DNA of 64,000 bases from Trichoplusia ni. Taxonomy: Eukaryota > Arthropoda > Insecta > Lepidoptera > Noctuidae. The DNA lies in contig NC_039501.1 of assembly GCF_003590095.1 (NCBI RefSeq), positions 4,867,673 through 4,931,672 on the forward strand. Direction: 5' to 3'. Below are positions 52,816 through 63,884 of the stretch, in pieces. Numbering within the stretch: position 1 is the first letter of the stretch; every line of letters starts with the position of its first letter. The notes beneath the pieces are model-generated. The model saw nothing but the letters and a program-made list of their open reading frames with translations. It did not search any database and was not told where the DNA came from. The translations under genes and the position numbers were made by a program.

Positions 52816-52875
52816 GTAGTGGTTTTAGAGATATGATACATGGTGTGTTTCGAAGTGGATTCTATTCTGCATTAA
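52816..52875 (+). CDS. Candidate 60-nt internal exon (unproven)
   Basis: Strong acceptor (ggttgtttctttttag), then 60 nt open in only one frame (SGFRDMIHGVFRSGFYSAL after a split first codon), then a perfect gtaagt donor. Both ends are phase 1. It fits the one base left over from the 49355 candidate. Read through the donor, the frame stays open to 52937. The peptide is not recognised. An antisense X module starts about 60 bp downstream. Confidence 0.28.
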
Positions 52876-52935
52876 GTAAGTTTTTGAATGCGAGTTTGAA
52901 CTTTAAAGTAAGGGCTGTAATTATTATTTCTGATT

Positions 52936-53073
52936 AATTTCGTAGCGGGTTCCAAGGCAGTTAATTGTTCCCTCTGAGACACACCGAATTTAAGTGTTTC
53001 GGTGGTTTTCGTTGGTTTCATTGTAGGGCTGGCTTACGGGAGCTGCGATGACGGGCATGTGTGGTGGGCTAGT
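52936..53073 (-). repeat. X module, inverted copy with readable frame
   Basis: On the minus strand an ATG at 53021 opens MKPTKTTETLKFGVSQ, then REQLTALEPATKLIRN, one or two changes away from the plus-strand frame at 9545. Upstream on that strand the non-coding leader (gactagcccgccacaca-like) is shared too. Confidence 0.6.
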
Positions 53074-53639
53074 TAAAAAAGGGCAGTAATATGAAGTGCT
53101 GTTTCGGGGTGAGAAATTTGATGGTTTGAATTTTCAAAAACACTGTTTAACTGTTTCTACATACGATTTCCCTTAATAACTAACAATTGTAGTACCAGGC
53201 TTTACCACAAAGGTATAGAGTCCATTATCATTTACCACTGTTCACATTACCATGGTTTTCTTCTGAAACTATGGCTATGTAAACATATCTATTGCAAAGG
53301 AATTGAGTTTGTTTTTGTGTAACATTGACTAGTAACATACAACCAAGTCAATGTATAGTCTAAGGCTAACCTTCATCCCATTAACAGGACAATTTTATTA
53401 AATTAGTCTCATAAAATTGTTACTTAACCACACGAGTCGTACAGTCAGCAACGGCATCAAATTTCCTATTTTTTAGATAAAAATCATAGCCACACCGATT
53501 CCTATAAAAAATATGAAAACAACACAAAGATAATTATGTAGCATAAACAAATGAGTTGCAACAAAACAATAAGTAAAAGAAACAATATCGCTTTAAGGTT
53601 AGGAATTCGAGAAAAAAAATTGCCAATATTTTTCGCTCC

Positions 53640-53937
53640 TCAAAGAAATGACAGCCAACTCAGTGGAACCCATTAGGGCTGATGCCTGCTTCGCCATGAC
53701 TGTCCGAGAGCGTTCCCGTAGCCCCGGTACACAAAGGACAAAAGAACGAACATGGGTGGGTTTTAGTCGACCCAAAACCAAACGCAGCGTGGGACGGCCA
53801 CCTGCCAAATAGACCGACGACCTGGTGCAAGCCGCTGAGTCTCGTTGGATGCAAGCGATGAACCGGTCGCGCTGGAGAATGGAGAGGCCTATGTCCAGCA
53901 TTGGACAGCTATAGGCTAAGATGATGATGATGATGAA
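53640..53937 (+). pseudogene. RTE-type LINE C-terminus with stop and frameshift
   Basis: Readable words in order: SRPKTKRSVGRPPAK, a stop (tag) where the family has Trp, TDDLVQAAESRWMQAMNRSR, then after a frame change EAYVQHWTAIG and a natural taa, followed directly by (gatgat)n. This is the C-terminal end and 3' tail of an RTE-type LINE, 5'-truncated. It is non-functional. The gene boundary on the left is approximate. Confidence 0.8.
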
Positions 53938-55669
53938 AGCGGGAAGAGATATTTATTTACTTCCCATCTTGAAAAAAATGGTGCCAAGACAATAGCATAA
54001 CAAGAACTCATTGAAGATGTGTCATTGTTTTGGATATAATTACTGTAATTGACTTCTAACTCATTACATATTGTGTAGGTGTTTTTAATCCGATTGCTGT
54101 AATTGATTTTGGTTGCTGACCGTACCAACCCTACCTAGATTTACAGACTTTCATTTTGTTTGTTGCTATTTGTTTAGTGGGATTATTAGGTGAATCTAGA
54201 CAAAAACGTCCAGCTCCATATAAAAAGGAATAAAAGCAAAAATGTCTTATAAATGCTTTTTAAAATGATTGTTATTAGAAAACATATGTTTTAGGTATTT
54301 AAATGAAAGTAAAAAGAAACATTTTATTAATGAAAAACACTATATATTTTCTTACTTATTTTCTGTTTCTCCTTATAAGCCTTTTCTTATACCTAGAGAA
54401 AAAACTTCTCTCTTACGTCGCCTATGTAATCAAAACTCAAAAACCCATATTTAATTAAAATCAATATTCTACAAAAAAAGGCTATTCTTCACGCATCCTC
54501 TTGTTTTCTAGTTCTAATAAATCGGTTTAGGTATTAATACCAGCATTAACCTACCTACTACCCGGCTAGAGAACTGGGCTGAAGATAAATTGTGACGTAG
54601 CAACAAACTAGATTAGCTAGGGCTGTCACTGCAGAGTGACCTATTCAATTATGGCGAGTTTTATATTTTGCGGAATATGATTTGCATTTGAAATCTATTT
54701 CTATCTGGTTTGGTACGAGTTGTGATGGAGTCGAAACAAATATATTAATGTTTTATATGTAATCTTCACATGAGGTGGCTTTGTTCAAATTTGGGACTGC
54801 TCTTTTCATTTCTAATAGTTGATATTGTATGATCTGGATCTTGAATTATAACCAGAAATTCCTCACGATGTTTTCCTTCACCGTATTAAGTAATTTTTGA
54901 TTACTTTGATAAGAAAAATACACCCTTATTTCTTTCATAAATGATGACCCTATTTTTTGTTTTTGACAAATACCAAGAATCTAACAAATCTAATCGGACC
55001 TGTTGAGACTATTTTTAGATGAGAATTCTTCGAACTCTGAATTCTCTAAACCTATAGCTAATAATTTATTTATTTATCAAAAAAAGTAGGTCGTCACAAG
55101 CTACCAACTCTAAATTATTTAGACAGACAATTACAAATAATGAAAAAAATAATTGAAATATAAAAATTAATTGAAATAGAAATATAAAAAAAAGACGGCT
55201 ATTGACAAATCTAGTCTACATATTCAAAGCTTTCGTTCAATCTAATCGTATTGATATGTATAAGAATATGTAATGGCATCCCTAATGTCACATGTGTAAA
55301 AACAAACACTCAAAAATAAAAATAGCAGAGGTGACCTATTTCTTACATAATCTATTTAACTGTATCTAATATCTCCGTACACCAAACATCAAACACAAAA
55401 ACAAAATTGCAACTTCACAAAAAAAAATCCCAACAAATATATTTTTCTACTCCGTGACAACCCTAGCTCTGAGTACCCTCCAGGTTACAAGTGGTTACGT
55501 CGAAACGATCGCAATGCATGCATCTTGTCAAGTAGAACGAGTTGGATCGCTGTTCGTACATTTACTTGTACGTTGTTGTGAGCAGTATTTGCCACAAAAG
55601 TTGAATCCTTTTTGAGGTATTTCTACACCTCGTTGTTCAAGTTGTGCTTGTGTGATTAGTTTGTTAGTT
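53938..55669. other. Unassigned; small LINE scrap near 54850
   Basis: attcctcacgatgttttcct then tcaccgtattaag (54852-54890) is the inverted form of the ggtgaaggaaa...gaggaaa LINE text at 9882. The rest is AT-rich with no gene recognised. Confidence 0.35.
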
Positions 55670-55740
55670 TTAGGGTTAAGGGGAGTAAATGGAACCCTGT
55701 TAAAGGCTCCAGTGGCTGTCCGTCTGTCAAGATGGAAAAC
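55670..55740 (+). repeat. J repeat 5' fragment
   Basis: ttttagggttaaggggagta, aatggaaccctgttaaaggc and ctgtccgtctgtcaagatgg. Confidence 0.6.
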
Positions 55741-56368
55741 TACCGGGACCCAAAAAAATTGCCTAGAAAAAAAAGAGTAGGGAGACCAACCACCATATTT
55801 TTTCAGCGAGCTAGAATAACTATAATTCGTATTATTTTTTTTAATATGCTTTTAATTAATTTTCTATAAAGTCCTATTTTTAAAGCGACACAAGAAATAC
55901 GTTCGTCGGTTTCACAGTCCACAAGATAACGCCTTGTGACGAACGAACACACAGGCACACGGACAAAAATCAAAATTGAAAACAATAATCCTTTTTAAAT
56001 CTTTAATTAACAACGAATCGTTTCGGGAATTGAAATTTTATTTACATTTAAAAAAGTCTTCTTTAATAAATTCTTAAATATTGACTGAATCAAATAGTTT
56101 TAAAAAACGTTTTTGCAACACTACATTTTTCTTTGAAAAATAAGCTTCATGATTTTTCCGTTGTGAAAAATAATAACAGAGTTTATAAAGTTCAATATTT
56201 TTAATCCTGTATTTTTATAGCACTACTCAGAGGATGTTTATTTTAGGGTTTATTAATATGAATACACGTGTTTTCTTTATTCCATTAAATTTTTATATTT
56301 TGTGTGTAACACGACACATGCAAAACGTTTGGTTTTGAGTCAGATGTATTTTATAAACAAAATCTTCT
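55741..56368. other. Unassigned; bound-type repeat scrap at 55900-55970
   Basis: gtcggtttcacagtccacaa and acgaacacacaggcacacgg resemble the fragment at 11345. Otherwise nothing. Confidence 0.3.
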
Positions 56369-56633
56369 TCTAATATATACAATTCCCGTGTCACGATGTT
56401 AGTTACCGTACTCCTCCGAAACGGTTAGACCGATTTTTATGAAATTTTGTATACATATTGGGTAGGTCTGAGAATAGAACAACATCTATTTTTCATACCC
56501 CAAGTGATAAGGGTTGCTCACACAATTTTTTTTGACAAAGTTTTTTGTTTATATTTTTTTTATAATGTGGCATTAAACAATACATACAACTAGAAAAAAA
56601 AATAGGCAAAACAACGTTTGCCGGGTCAGCTAG
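56369..56633 (+). mobile_element. HelC Helitron-like element, full length
   Basis: Starts tctaatatatacaattcccg and ends ccgggtcagctag. A perfect 6-bp hairpin (ggcaaa ... tttgcc, loop acaacg) stands just before gggtcagCTAG, the textbook Helitron 3' layout. Followed by T. No coding. The 113-codon minus frame overlapping it is accidental. Confidence 0.85.
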
Positions 56634-57266
56634 TAATAATATAAATTCAATAAAATGATTTACGTCAGTAGACCATTTTATTCTAAAATTCATTAAAACT
56701 TTACAATTTCTTTCACACCTAGTAAGTCTTGGTCCTAAAGAAATAATTGCATTCAACCTCAAACGTTCGAATAAAACAAATGAACCCCATACGCAACTCC
56801 AACCATAAGTCACAGAGCAGTGATTCCAGTACACGTAACTTGTCGCACTGAATCAATGTTACCCATTCTGTTCCATACCTTCCTACTCTGTGGTACACGT
56901 CAATGTGTTTCTTATATTTACGATCGAATTTAAATTTAAAATGGAATTGGCTTTAAAAGAAATCCTTCAAGGAAACCCGTTCTTCGATCCTCCTTGGATG
57001 GAACACCTGAAATATAGGTTACGAGAAAAGATCCCACTTTAAAATGGTTTTGTGGGGAATTTGGGGAGTTTTAAGATCTGGTCAAGGATGGAGATGGCGT
57101 ATTTTTAATGTAGGTAAAGTGTTTAAGAGAAATAAGTAGGTGAAGTTAAATGGCAAAAAATTGCAGAGATAAGGAGCAAAGTGGGATTCTAGAGAGCAAG
57201 ATTTTTTTTTTAAGTCTTTGTTCAGATCTTTTGTTAAAAAATACAATCAAATATAATATATTCAAA
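56634..57266. other. Unassigned stretch
   Basis: No feature recognised. Confidence 0.35.
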
Positions 57267-57475
57267 TCTTACTAAAACTAAAGACGCGAAAGTTTATATG
57301 TATCGATGTATGGATGTTTGATCTTCTCAAGCAAGACCCGCTTAACGAATTTAGACAAATCTTACACGGATAGTTAAAAACCAGTTTAAATACATAGTTT
57401 AGTGCCTATCCCGATTCTATGTTTCCGTGGGATCTTTTTCTTTTTGTAGCGGACTTGTTCGCAGTCAAAAGCTAG
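57267..57475 (+). mobile_element. HelB copy, short
   Basis: Starts tcttactaaaactaaagacg (A before), contains gtatcgatgtatggatgttt, tagtgcctatcccgattcta and gtttccgtgggatcttt, ends gcagtcaaaagctag. The 3' flank is C rather than T, and the hairpin is decayed. Confidence 0.7.
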
Positions 57476-57949
57476 CAGGTGTCTGAGGTTTGTTTTTTTT
57501 TCATTGTATTTAATCGCAAATATTACCCGCTTCACAGGGCTTTCTGCGTATTTAATAGTAAAAAAAGATAAATGCGTGTATAAAGATTTTCCAATACATC
57601 AAATTCAAAAGGACTTTAATATACAGCTCAGAAAATTTAACAAAACGTGCAGAACCAGCTTAAGATGTCACGTTTCACATTGTTTGTGTTATACATGGTT
57701 TACAAAATGAATCGCTCCCAATACAAATATTTGGCTACAAGATACATATTGGTTTTCGTGTCTCAAGTAACGAAGCGTGGGTTTAATAACGAGATATTTC
57801 TTCGGCAAAGCCTTTTTCAAGCTATGTAGAGGCGGCGTCTAGTTTTCTAAGAATTGGCTGAATACTAGGTTTTTTGGAGGCTCTGTTTATATAAAGGCCT
57901 AGACAGTATTATATTACATTAATATTTGAAACAATAAAGGTTTACTTAT
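57476..57949. other. Unassigned stretch
   Basis: Two overlapping plus frames (57504-57710 and 57647-57829) are short and not recognised. Confidence 0.3.
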
Positions 57950-58092
57950 CAAAATCAAGTTTTTTAGCACCTTTGAGCTTGTGTGCATGTACTTCTTATT
58001 TGACAAATTAGATTACAACTTTTAGATACCTAGAATTTGAACCCAAGACTTTCGTATCAGCATTAGGACATGCTACCTCTAGACCGACGAGA
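57950..58092 (-). repeat. tRNA-like SINE, fourth type, old
   Basis: On the minus strand: catctcgtcggtctagaggt then agcatgtcctaatgctga (A box and D/anticodon-like part) and cttgggttcaaattctaggt (B box). The body continues with gtacatgcacacaagctc. Single copy in this window. Confidence 0.5.
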
Positions 58093-58281
58093 TGTTTAAG
58101 GAAACTCATCGAAAATACCTCAAAAAGGTTTTCTGAAACTAAAAGTAATAAACTGTTCTTATTAATCTAAATGAAGGTCGATCTTTCCTCGTCAATAAAA
58201 CATTTTATTCGCTTCGTTACTGTAGGTCTATTTGTTCCGACGAGTTTTTGCCAAGCGATGGTCTTAATTATTTTCTTTTTT

Positions 58282-58305
58282 CAGCCAATCAGCTTGGATT
58301 GGCTG
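58282..58305. repeat. 9-bp palindromic arms next to an acceptor-like site
   Basis: cagccaatc and gattggctg flank agcttg. The first arm overlaps a strong acceptor-like ttattttcttttttcag. An open frame of about 28 codons (phase-compatible with 52816) runs from here to a stop near 58372. Confidence 0.4.
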
Positions 58306-58550
58306 GTAGGAGAAAAAGTTCAACCGTTTTTACTTTAACTCCGGTCGCGTCGATGAAGATTGAATTTCGTTGAGGAAATGGATATTTTTGTTCTTTTGGT
58401 AAAGGTTAATTGTTTTTCGTGTTCTGAGGGCCTACTACCATGTTTTTTAGGTTCTAACAAAATTGTAACCGGGATGTATTACAGGGTGTGGAGATGCCTC
58501 ACGCTTTCACAAATGCACTTATATTACTTGAAGCTATGATTGCTTTGTTA

Positions 58551-58672
58551 TGCGGGGACCTCATGAACACCCATCTCCTCATGTGTAAGTCTCTTACTGA
58601 CTAAAACTGAACCGCCGAGCCACGTCTCCCGCACTTAGTCGGTGCGCGGTAATGCATAACAATTCAATATAA
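58551..58672 (-). repeat. R1-type LINE 3' UTR, inverted
   Basis: gcggggacctcatgaacacc, catctcctcatgtgtaagtc, tcttactgactaaaactgaa and ccgccgagccacgtctcccg, the reverse complement of the 37981 3' UTR. The poly(A) is lost. Confidence 0.7.
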
Positions 58673-59446
58673 TATATTCAATAATGGAAAAGTTAAAGGC
58701 ACGCACAGACTATTCGAACATGACTCTTTTACAGGTCCTGCGACTGATCTTCCTCCGGTAGTGTCGGAAGAACGTACCATGCCATCAGGCTGTGAGACTA
58801 TAATATACCCGGGAAGATTATTGGTCTGACCCTTCCTATATTATCTCCCATTTTTCGGCACATACTTACAGGTTAGAATTGAATTCCAGAAGACTTCGAT
58901 ATATAGATGGAGTCTTAATCAAAAACGATAAAGGAATTTTCCAGGAAAAGCCTGATTCCCAACATTGGCTTCTAAAGCCAGTCAGAAATCAACAAGCATA
59001 CTTTCTTATTATCTCCATAAAAATCTATTTATAGTCCCGAGAAAGTTGTATACGAAGGTTAAGTAATCTTCAAGGCATATACCGTTGGTTAAACAGTCTA
59101 AGTGTTTCCTTGCATGCGACTAACCGTAGCAACGTTTAACTAATCAATGCAGAACCAACAAGAATTACTTCATTGTGTGTTTTTGTTAACAAGGGTTGGC
59201 CTGTTTGGCTTAGTCGTAATGTATTTGTTTTGGACTAGGTGTTGTTTTTAAATGTGATTGTTGACGTTCAATTTGTAGACATGGATTTTTTTTTTGAAAA
59301 TATTTCTTTTGCTCTGTTCAATTGAGATTGAATGAATTTCAAAGTCTTCAGGGATCTTGACCAATTTAGTTAAGACTTAGTTTTTTAAAAAAAATTAATT
59401 TATTATTATATTTTTAAATAAATATTTAATATTTTTTAAATAAATA
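58673..59446. other. Unassigned stretch
   Basis: No feature recognised. Confidence 0.35.
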
Positions 59447-59565
59447 TTAAATGATTCAACGGTCTACTCACGCGTATTTATCGGGATTGCCCGACTAGTT
59501 TAGGACCCAACTGGAGTCCTTAATTATTAGTTCGACTCGTGACCCTGCCGCATCAGCTCATGTTC
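59447..59565 (+). repeat. MITE-H copy, left half
   Basis: aaatgattcaacggtctact, cacgcgtatttatcgggatt, gcccgactagtttaggaccc and aactggagtccttaattatt. Confidence 0.75.
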
Positions 59566-59651
59566 ACGTTACTATCGAAATAAATTGTAAATATTTAAAT
59601 ACTACGCTTTTGTACGCTGAAAGAGATGTTAAGTCGAATATTTATTATAAA

Positions 59652-59912
59652 CTAGCTGTTGCCCCCGACTTTTTCCACGTTAGAACATATAAGTTAGGAA
59701 TTTTTGTACGGAAGCGCTCGAAGATGATAATTGTGACCCATTTTTGCCACATTTTCCATTGTGTCTTCGCTCCTATTAGTTGCAGCGTGAAGCCTAAAAC
59801 CTTCCTCGATGAATGGTCTATTGAACAATAAAATATTTTTTTTAATTTGAACTAGTAGTTCCTGAAATTAGCGCGTTCAAACAAACTCTTCAGCTTTATA
59901 TATTAGTATAGA
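59652..59912 (-). mobile_element. HelA copy, diverged but full length
   Basis: CTAG at 59652 (actagctgttgcccccgact, A before), TC end at 59911-59912. It has an insertion of about 30 bp (gtacggaagcgctcgaagat) relative to other copies, and gatggttta is deleted. Confidence 0.8.
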
Positions 59913-60270
59913 TATATAGATTTATGAAAAATATTTATTGTACTACTTTCGTCTACATTATTTAATAACAGTCACCAATTGAGGCCCAAGAGTCAATCAT
60001 GGATATCTTGAAATAACTGAAAATATCCCACGTTTTATGAATAGGTAAGGTTTCGTCAATATTGTCTTTAGCTCCGCCCACTTTACGTCACAGCAAAGAG
60101 TATTTATAGGTTATCTCTTATCCGATTACAAGTATTATCATATTTGGCTTAAATCTTCTCGGGATAAACAAAACAAAACGTTAACACAAACTATCAAATA
60201 CGTTTGTCTGTCGATAAGTGTTAGATTAAATCATGTGGAGTTCATTTTTTGGTTTTCTTTCCTAAAATAA

Positions 60271-60352
60271 GGTCATCATCGGCCTAGCCTTTTCCCAACT
60301 ATGTTGGGGTTGGCTTCTAGTCTAACCGGTTTCAGCTGAGTACCAGTGTTTA
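60271..60352 (-). repeat. S5 SINE 3' fragment
   Basis: gtcatcatcggcctagcctt, ttcccaactatgttggggtt and ctaaccggtttcagctgagt. Ends at accagtgttta. Confidence 0.8.
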
Positions 60353-60414
60353 GCTAAAATAAGGTGTTGGACTAAATCTAATAATTGAAAAATGATTACG
60401 TAATTAACATGTCT

Positions 60415-60638
60415 GACGACCTCCGTGGTCGAGTTGCGTACGCACCGGTTTCAAGGTGTCGCTAGCTCTGAGGTTCCGGGTTCGAGCCCCGGTTGGGTCA
60501 ATGTAAAAATTAACATTTCTACATTGTCTCGGGTCTGGGTGTTTGTGGTACCTTCGTTGTATCTGAATTCCATAACACAAGTGCTTTAGCAACTTACTTT
60601 GGGTTCAGAACAATGTATGTGATGTGGTCCGCATAAAT
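60415..60638 (+). repeat. T2 SINE, second copy
   Basis: Matches 49933 over its whole length with few changes (gagttgcgtacgcacc, ggttccgggttcgagccccg, ggttgggtca). The B box has one change (gttcgagcc). The (attt)n tail is reduced. Confidence 0.85.
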
Positions 60639-60928
60639 GTTATCAGATCATTAAAAATTAAGGAAGATTAAAAGCACTTAAGATTATGAAATGAATCGTA
60701 GTAGGGCTAGAGATCACTTGCTATCACTTTTAAACACTGTATCCTCTTATAAAAATTAGTATAATATATTTTTCCCTATCCTAAATCTCATGACCTCTGC
60801 TCACAACCAATCCTAGTTTGACATTCACGAATTTCTCTTGCGAGATTCAGTCTTAATGACGTCATACCTTAGTATAGCTATGTATGTATGCTAAACACGA
60901 CTTCGCATGTACTACTTAACTTATTAAA

Positions 60929-60993
60929 TCAGTCTCGCTTCGCTCCGACGGCAATTGAATTTCATAATGGCGCTCACGTTGAAGGAAGTAAGT
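60929..60993 (+). promoter_or_regulatory. Possible promoter initiator and first coding exon
   Basis: An insect initiator match (tcagtc, A at 60931) is followed 36 bases later by ATG at 60967 in a good context (A at -3, G at +4). Seven codons (MALTLKE, 60967-60987) run into a perfect gtaagt donor at 60988. The segment tcgcttcgctccgacggc between them is GC-richer than its surroundings. No repeat family covers it. If unspliced the frame ends at 61021. Downstream exons were not identified. Confidence 0.25.
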
Positions 60994-61127
60994 GACATTA
61001 ATTTAACTAAATTCCGCTCATAGGGGTTATAGGAAGTATTTTAATTGTTTTAAATTGACTTTATAGTTGTTAATGGGGTTGGAAACGTTTTTGTATTAGA
61101 TGTATAGGAGGGAAAATGCTTGAAAGT

Positions 61128-61310
61128 GTCGCTGCTGTTCGTGGCCTCGGCCGCTTGGATATTGGTTATAGCTGCAAAAACATAACACTTTATTTAACGC
61201 AGTCGGATAAAAAATAATAAAAAAATCTAAGGTGTAAGCTATCTCCATACCAAATTTCATCGAAATCGGTTCACCTGTTTCAGCGTGATGAAGTTACAAA
61301 CATAGGTACA
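61128..61310 (-). mobile_element. HelB-group remnant
   Basis: acgcagtcggataaaaaata, ctaaggtgtaagctatctcc, ataccaaatttcatcgaaat and cggttcacctgtttcagcgt share the interior of 26094-26290. The CTAG end is decayed (gctgctgttcgtggcctcg). Confidence 0.6.
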
Positions 61311-61314
61311 TGGA

Positions 61315-61450
61315 ATTTTTTTTTGGGTAGGCGGCAGAATCCTCATGGACACCCAGTCCCTCGGGGGAGGAAATGTATAGTGTCAGACTCTTACTGACTA
61401 AACTTGAACCGCCGTGCTACGTCATCCGCGTTTTTATGTCAATTCATTCA
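61315..61450 (-). repeat. R1-type LINE 3' UTR with poly(A), inverted
   Basis: A T-run at 61317-61325, then ggtaggcggcagaatcctca, tggacacccagtccctcggg, gtgtcagactcttactgact and gaaccgccgtgctacgtcat. It abuts the preceding Helitron remnant. Confidence 0.75.
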
Positions 61451-62034
61451 TACATAGAAACCTGCATACTTTCGTATTTATAGTATTAGTGTGATATTTA
61501 ACACAAAACGGCTTTGGTATTATACCTTACAAATTCCGTTCTATTATTAATGTTGGCGCTTTACAACCCTAACCAATAGACTTAGACTGACAGCTACCTT
61601 CGTTATAACAACGTTGTTGTCCCTTCGTTATATCTAGGGCTGTCAAAAGTTTGAAACAAGATATCGTATAGTATTTTGTAATATACATTAATCGAATTGT
61701 GATAAGCATAAAATGTGGTATGCACAATCTTCTTATCATATTATAAGGTTCAGAACTGTCTTAATTTTATCAGTGGAAAGGCAAGGCCAATTGCTGGACA
61801 TAGGCTTCACTTTTTCCGTGACATTTCAAGTCCTATGCCAGTCTCATCCAGACTCGCCCTAATTTCATACATATTATAATTTCTGTTTTATTATTTTATA
61901 TGCAAAATACGCTGCGAAGAGGATATTAAAAAAAAGAAGTAGATAATATGCAGTAAAATAAAAATCCTAAGGCAGGAAGTGTCCGCCAAGAAGTGTCACT
62001 ATGCAATGAACAAATTGAATTTCTTCACAGATCT
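61451..62034. other. Unassigned; LINE-like scrap near 61780
   Basis: gtggaaaggcaaggccaatt then gctggacataggcttc (61776-61812) is a common lepidopteran motif near LINE 3' ends. A palindromic acaacgttgt lies at about 61610. Confidence 0.35.
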
Positions 62035-62095
62035 CTTTAGCTTAGCTGGTAGATTCCTATAGCCAGGAGCCAGGTTTGAGTCCTATCTCAAGGTC
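62035..62095 (+). repeat. tRNA-like SINE fragment
   Basis: ctttagcttagctggtagat (A-box-like) and gccaggtttgagtcctatct (B-box-like) with tRNA-like spacing. Stems pair poorly, so not a tRNA gene. Confidence 0.4.
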
Positions 62096-62987
62096 TAATT
62101 TTATCCCTATATATTTTTTGTTAATTATTATAATTTAAATATCATTATAGTCAAAGCAGACTTACAACAAGAGTTTGTTGAGCACCCTAATACCTTTTCC
62201 TATTTTCATGTGAGTCTGCAACACTTAGAAATTGCTAAATAGCCTAGTACCTTATACCCCTCAACAACCCAGTCAATCCACATAAAACCTACATGCTATC
62301 CATAAGAGTTTTTAGTAAAATACCTAATTTAAACCTAACTTTAGTACGAACCAAATCAAATTCCATCCCAAATGCCGTAAATTCCGGCACCCTGTAATTG
62401 TGTCGACGTGTCAACCCTACGGAACAGGGCTGGCACTGAATCTTTTAACACAACTGCGGACTTTGATTTGAATTTCAAATTGGGTTGTGACCATTAATCG
62501 GTGGGACCAGGTACGGTCAATCGTGGGGTAAGGCCTGACATGTATTGTCGATTGATAGGAGATATTTTTTAGTGTCTCCTACCTACTTTTTTTTTGTCTA
62601 CAGTGTTCTGTCAAAACTTACCATACGTGGTCATCCATACTTTAAGGTATGTGCAAAATTTTTGGTCTCTAGGTCGATGATATTTGCTTCAAAATTCAAT
62701 TGCATTATTTTCCGATTGAACAACCTACATACGTTAATACTTTGGATTTTAAATTATAGCTTTCAATAATAAATAAAAATCCTAATTGATTAATTTGTGG
62801 GCTGGATTTTACTCACAACAGAGCATCACCTGCGTGGATGCTAGTCATCGCTTTCAAGCGTAAAGAAACACATACTATCTTAAGTCTGAGTGATATTGGT
62901 CAGAGCAATCTATATAGCAATCAAAATATATATCTGTTTCACAATTCAACTTTTCACTCCTGACACGAAAAGAACTTTGCTATAAGC
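62096..62987. other. Unassigned stretch
   Basis: No gene or family recognised. The plus frame at 62545-62769 is low in complexity. Confidence 0.35.
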
Positions 62988-63060
62988 TTGATGTGTCTGT
63001 GGCAACATAGCTCTCGAACGCATTTAGCGATTTCAATTTAATTAGTTTTATATTAAAGGT
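62988..63060 (+). repeat. Dispersed repeat fragment (gtctgtggcaacatagctct)
   Basis: Same family as 20258: tgtctgtggcaacatagctc then tcgaacgcatttagcgattt. Confidence 0.5.
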
Positions 63061-63329
63061 AAATTATGTGCTGTGTGTAAACATGTCTGTTAAGAATTGA
63101 TCAAGCTATGGGCTCTGAAAGGTTTTACATACATTTTTACGAAATCCTTCAAACGAAATTCAGATGAATCGCACGTGCGCGCTTTGTGTTACGTATGAAG
63201 CGTGGTTTACAGTGTCAACTAGTACTCCCAATTAGGAATACAAATAGACTGCCTAGATCACAGTTAGCATTCAAAATGGTCGCCAACGGTTAATTAACTG
63301 CGGAAAATAAATGACGAAACGGCGGGTAG

Positions 63330-63480
63330 GGATGATGATAATGATTGTGATGATGTCCTCCTAGACGTTTCCGACCCTGGCATATACTGGCTTGGTTTCG
63401 ATCATGTGCAAGTATATGACTTGCGAAACCAAACTTAGCCTTAAACACGCGGTCACAAGTAGCGCAGTAGAGTTGAGTAT
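63330..63480 (-). pseudogene. LINE C-terminal zinc-finger fragment
   Basis: On the minus strand: QLYCATCDRVFKAKFGFASH then ILAHDRNQAS, a C2H2 finger with spacing C-x2-C-x12-H-x3-H, followed by an (atc)n tail read as a His-rich run (GGHHHNHYHH). It is the 3' end of a 5'-truncated LINE of the same family as the piece nested in the Helitron at 21840. The longer frame (63290-63553) extends into unrelated flanks. Confidence 0.7.
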
Positions 63481-63735
63481 GCGTATTAAATGTTAAAAAC
63501 GTATTTTTCGTGTTAAGAAATCTCTTTGAATGGTTAGCGAAAGAAAATTTCAAGATAAATAAATATTTGGAAGTAAGTAATTAGTACCAATTGCGATGAC
63601 AGTGTTTATAGTTTTCCTTATTTCTCCTTTTTAACAGGCTTTTAATTAGCTTTACTTGTATCTGTGTAAGAAAATCTTGGAATCTTAATTTGACCTACGT
63701 CTCGTTCTTCGATTAGGATGGGATTTTTAGTTTAT

Positions 63736-63884
63736 CTGATTAATTCTGCTGTGGATTTCAAGACAGTCCGTTACCCCTTGAACACAAAGAAGATAGATGT
63801 TGCGGTGGTTTTCGTTGGTTTCATTGTGGTTCCTAGCTTACAAGAGTTGCAATAACGGACACGTGTGGCAAGATAGTCAAAACA
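63736..63884 (-). repeat. X module, diverged copy
   Basis: ggtggttttcgttggtttca then ttgtggttcctagcttacaa matches 52990-53050. On the minus strand MKPTKTTATS is readable before the frame degrades to a stop. Confidence 0.55.

Noticed and set aside
56493..56834. 113-codon minus-strand frame
   Set aside because: It overlaps the HelC Helitron end and an AT-rich flank and resembles no protein.
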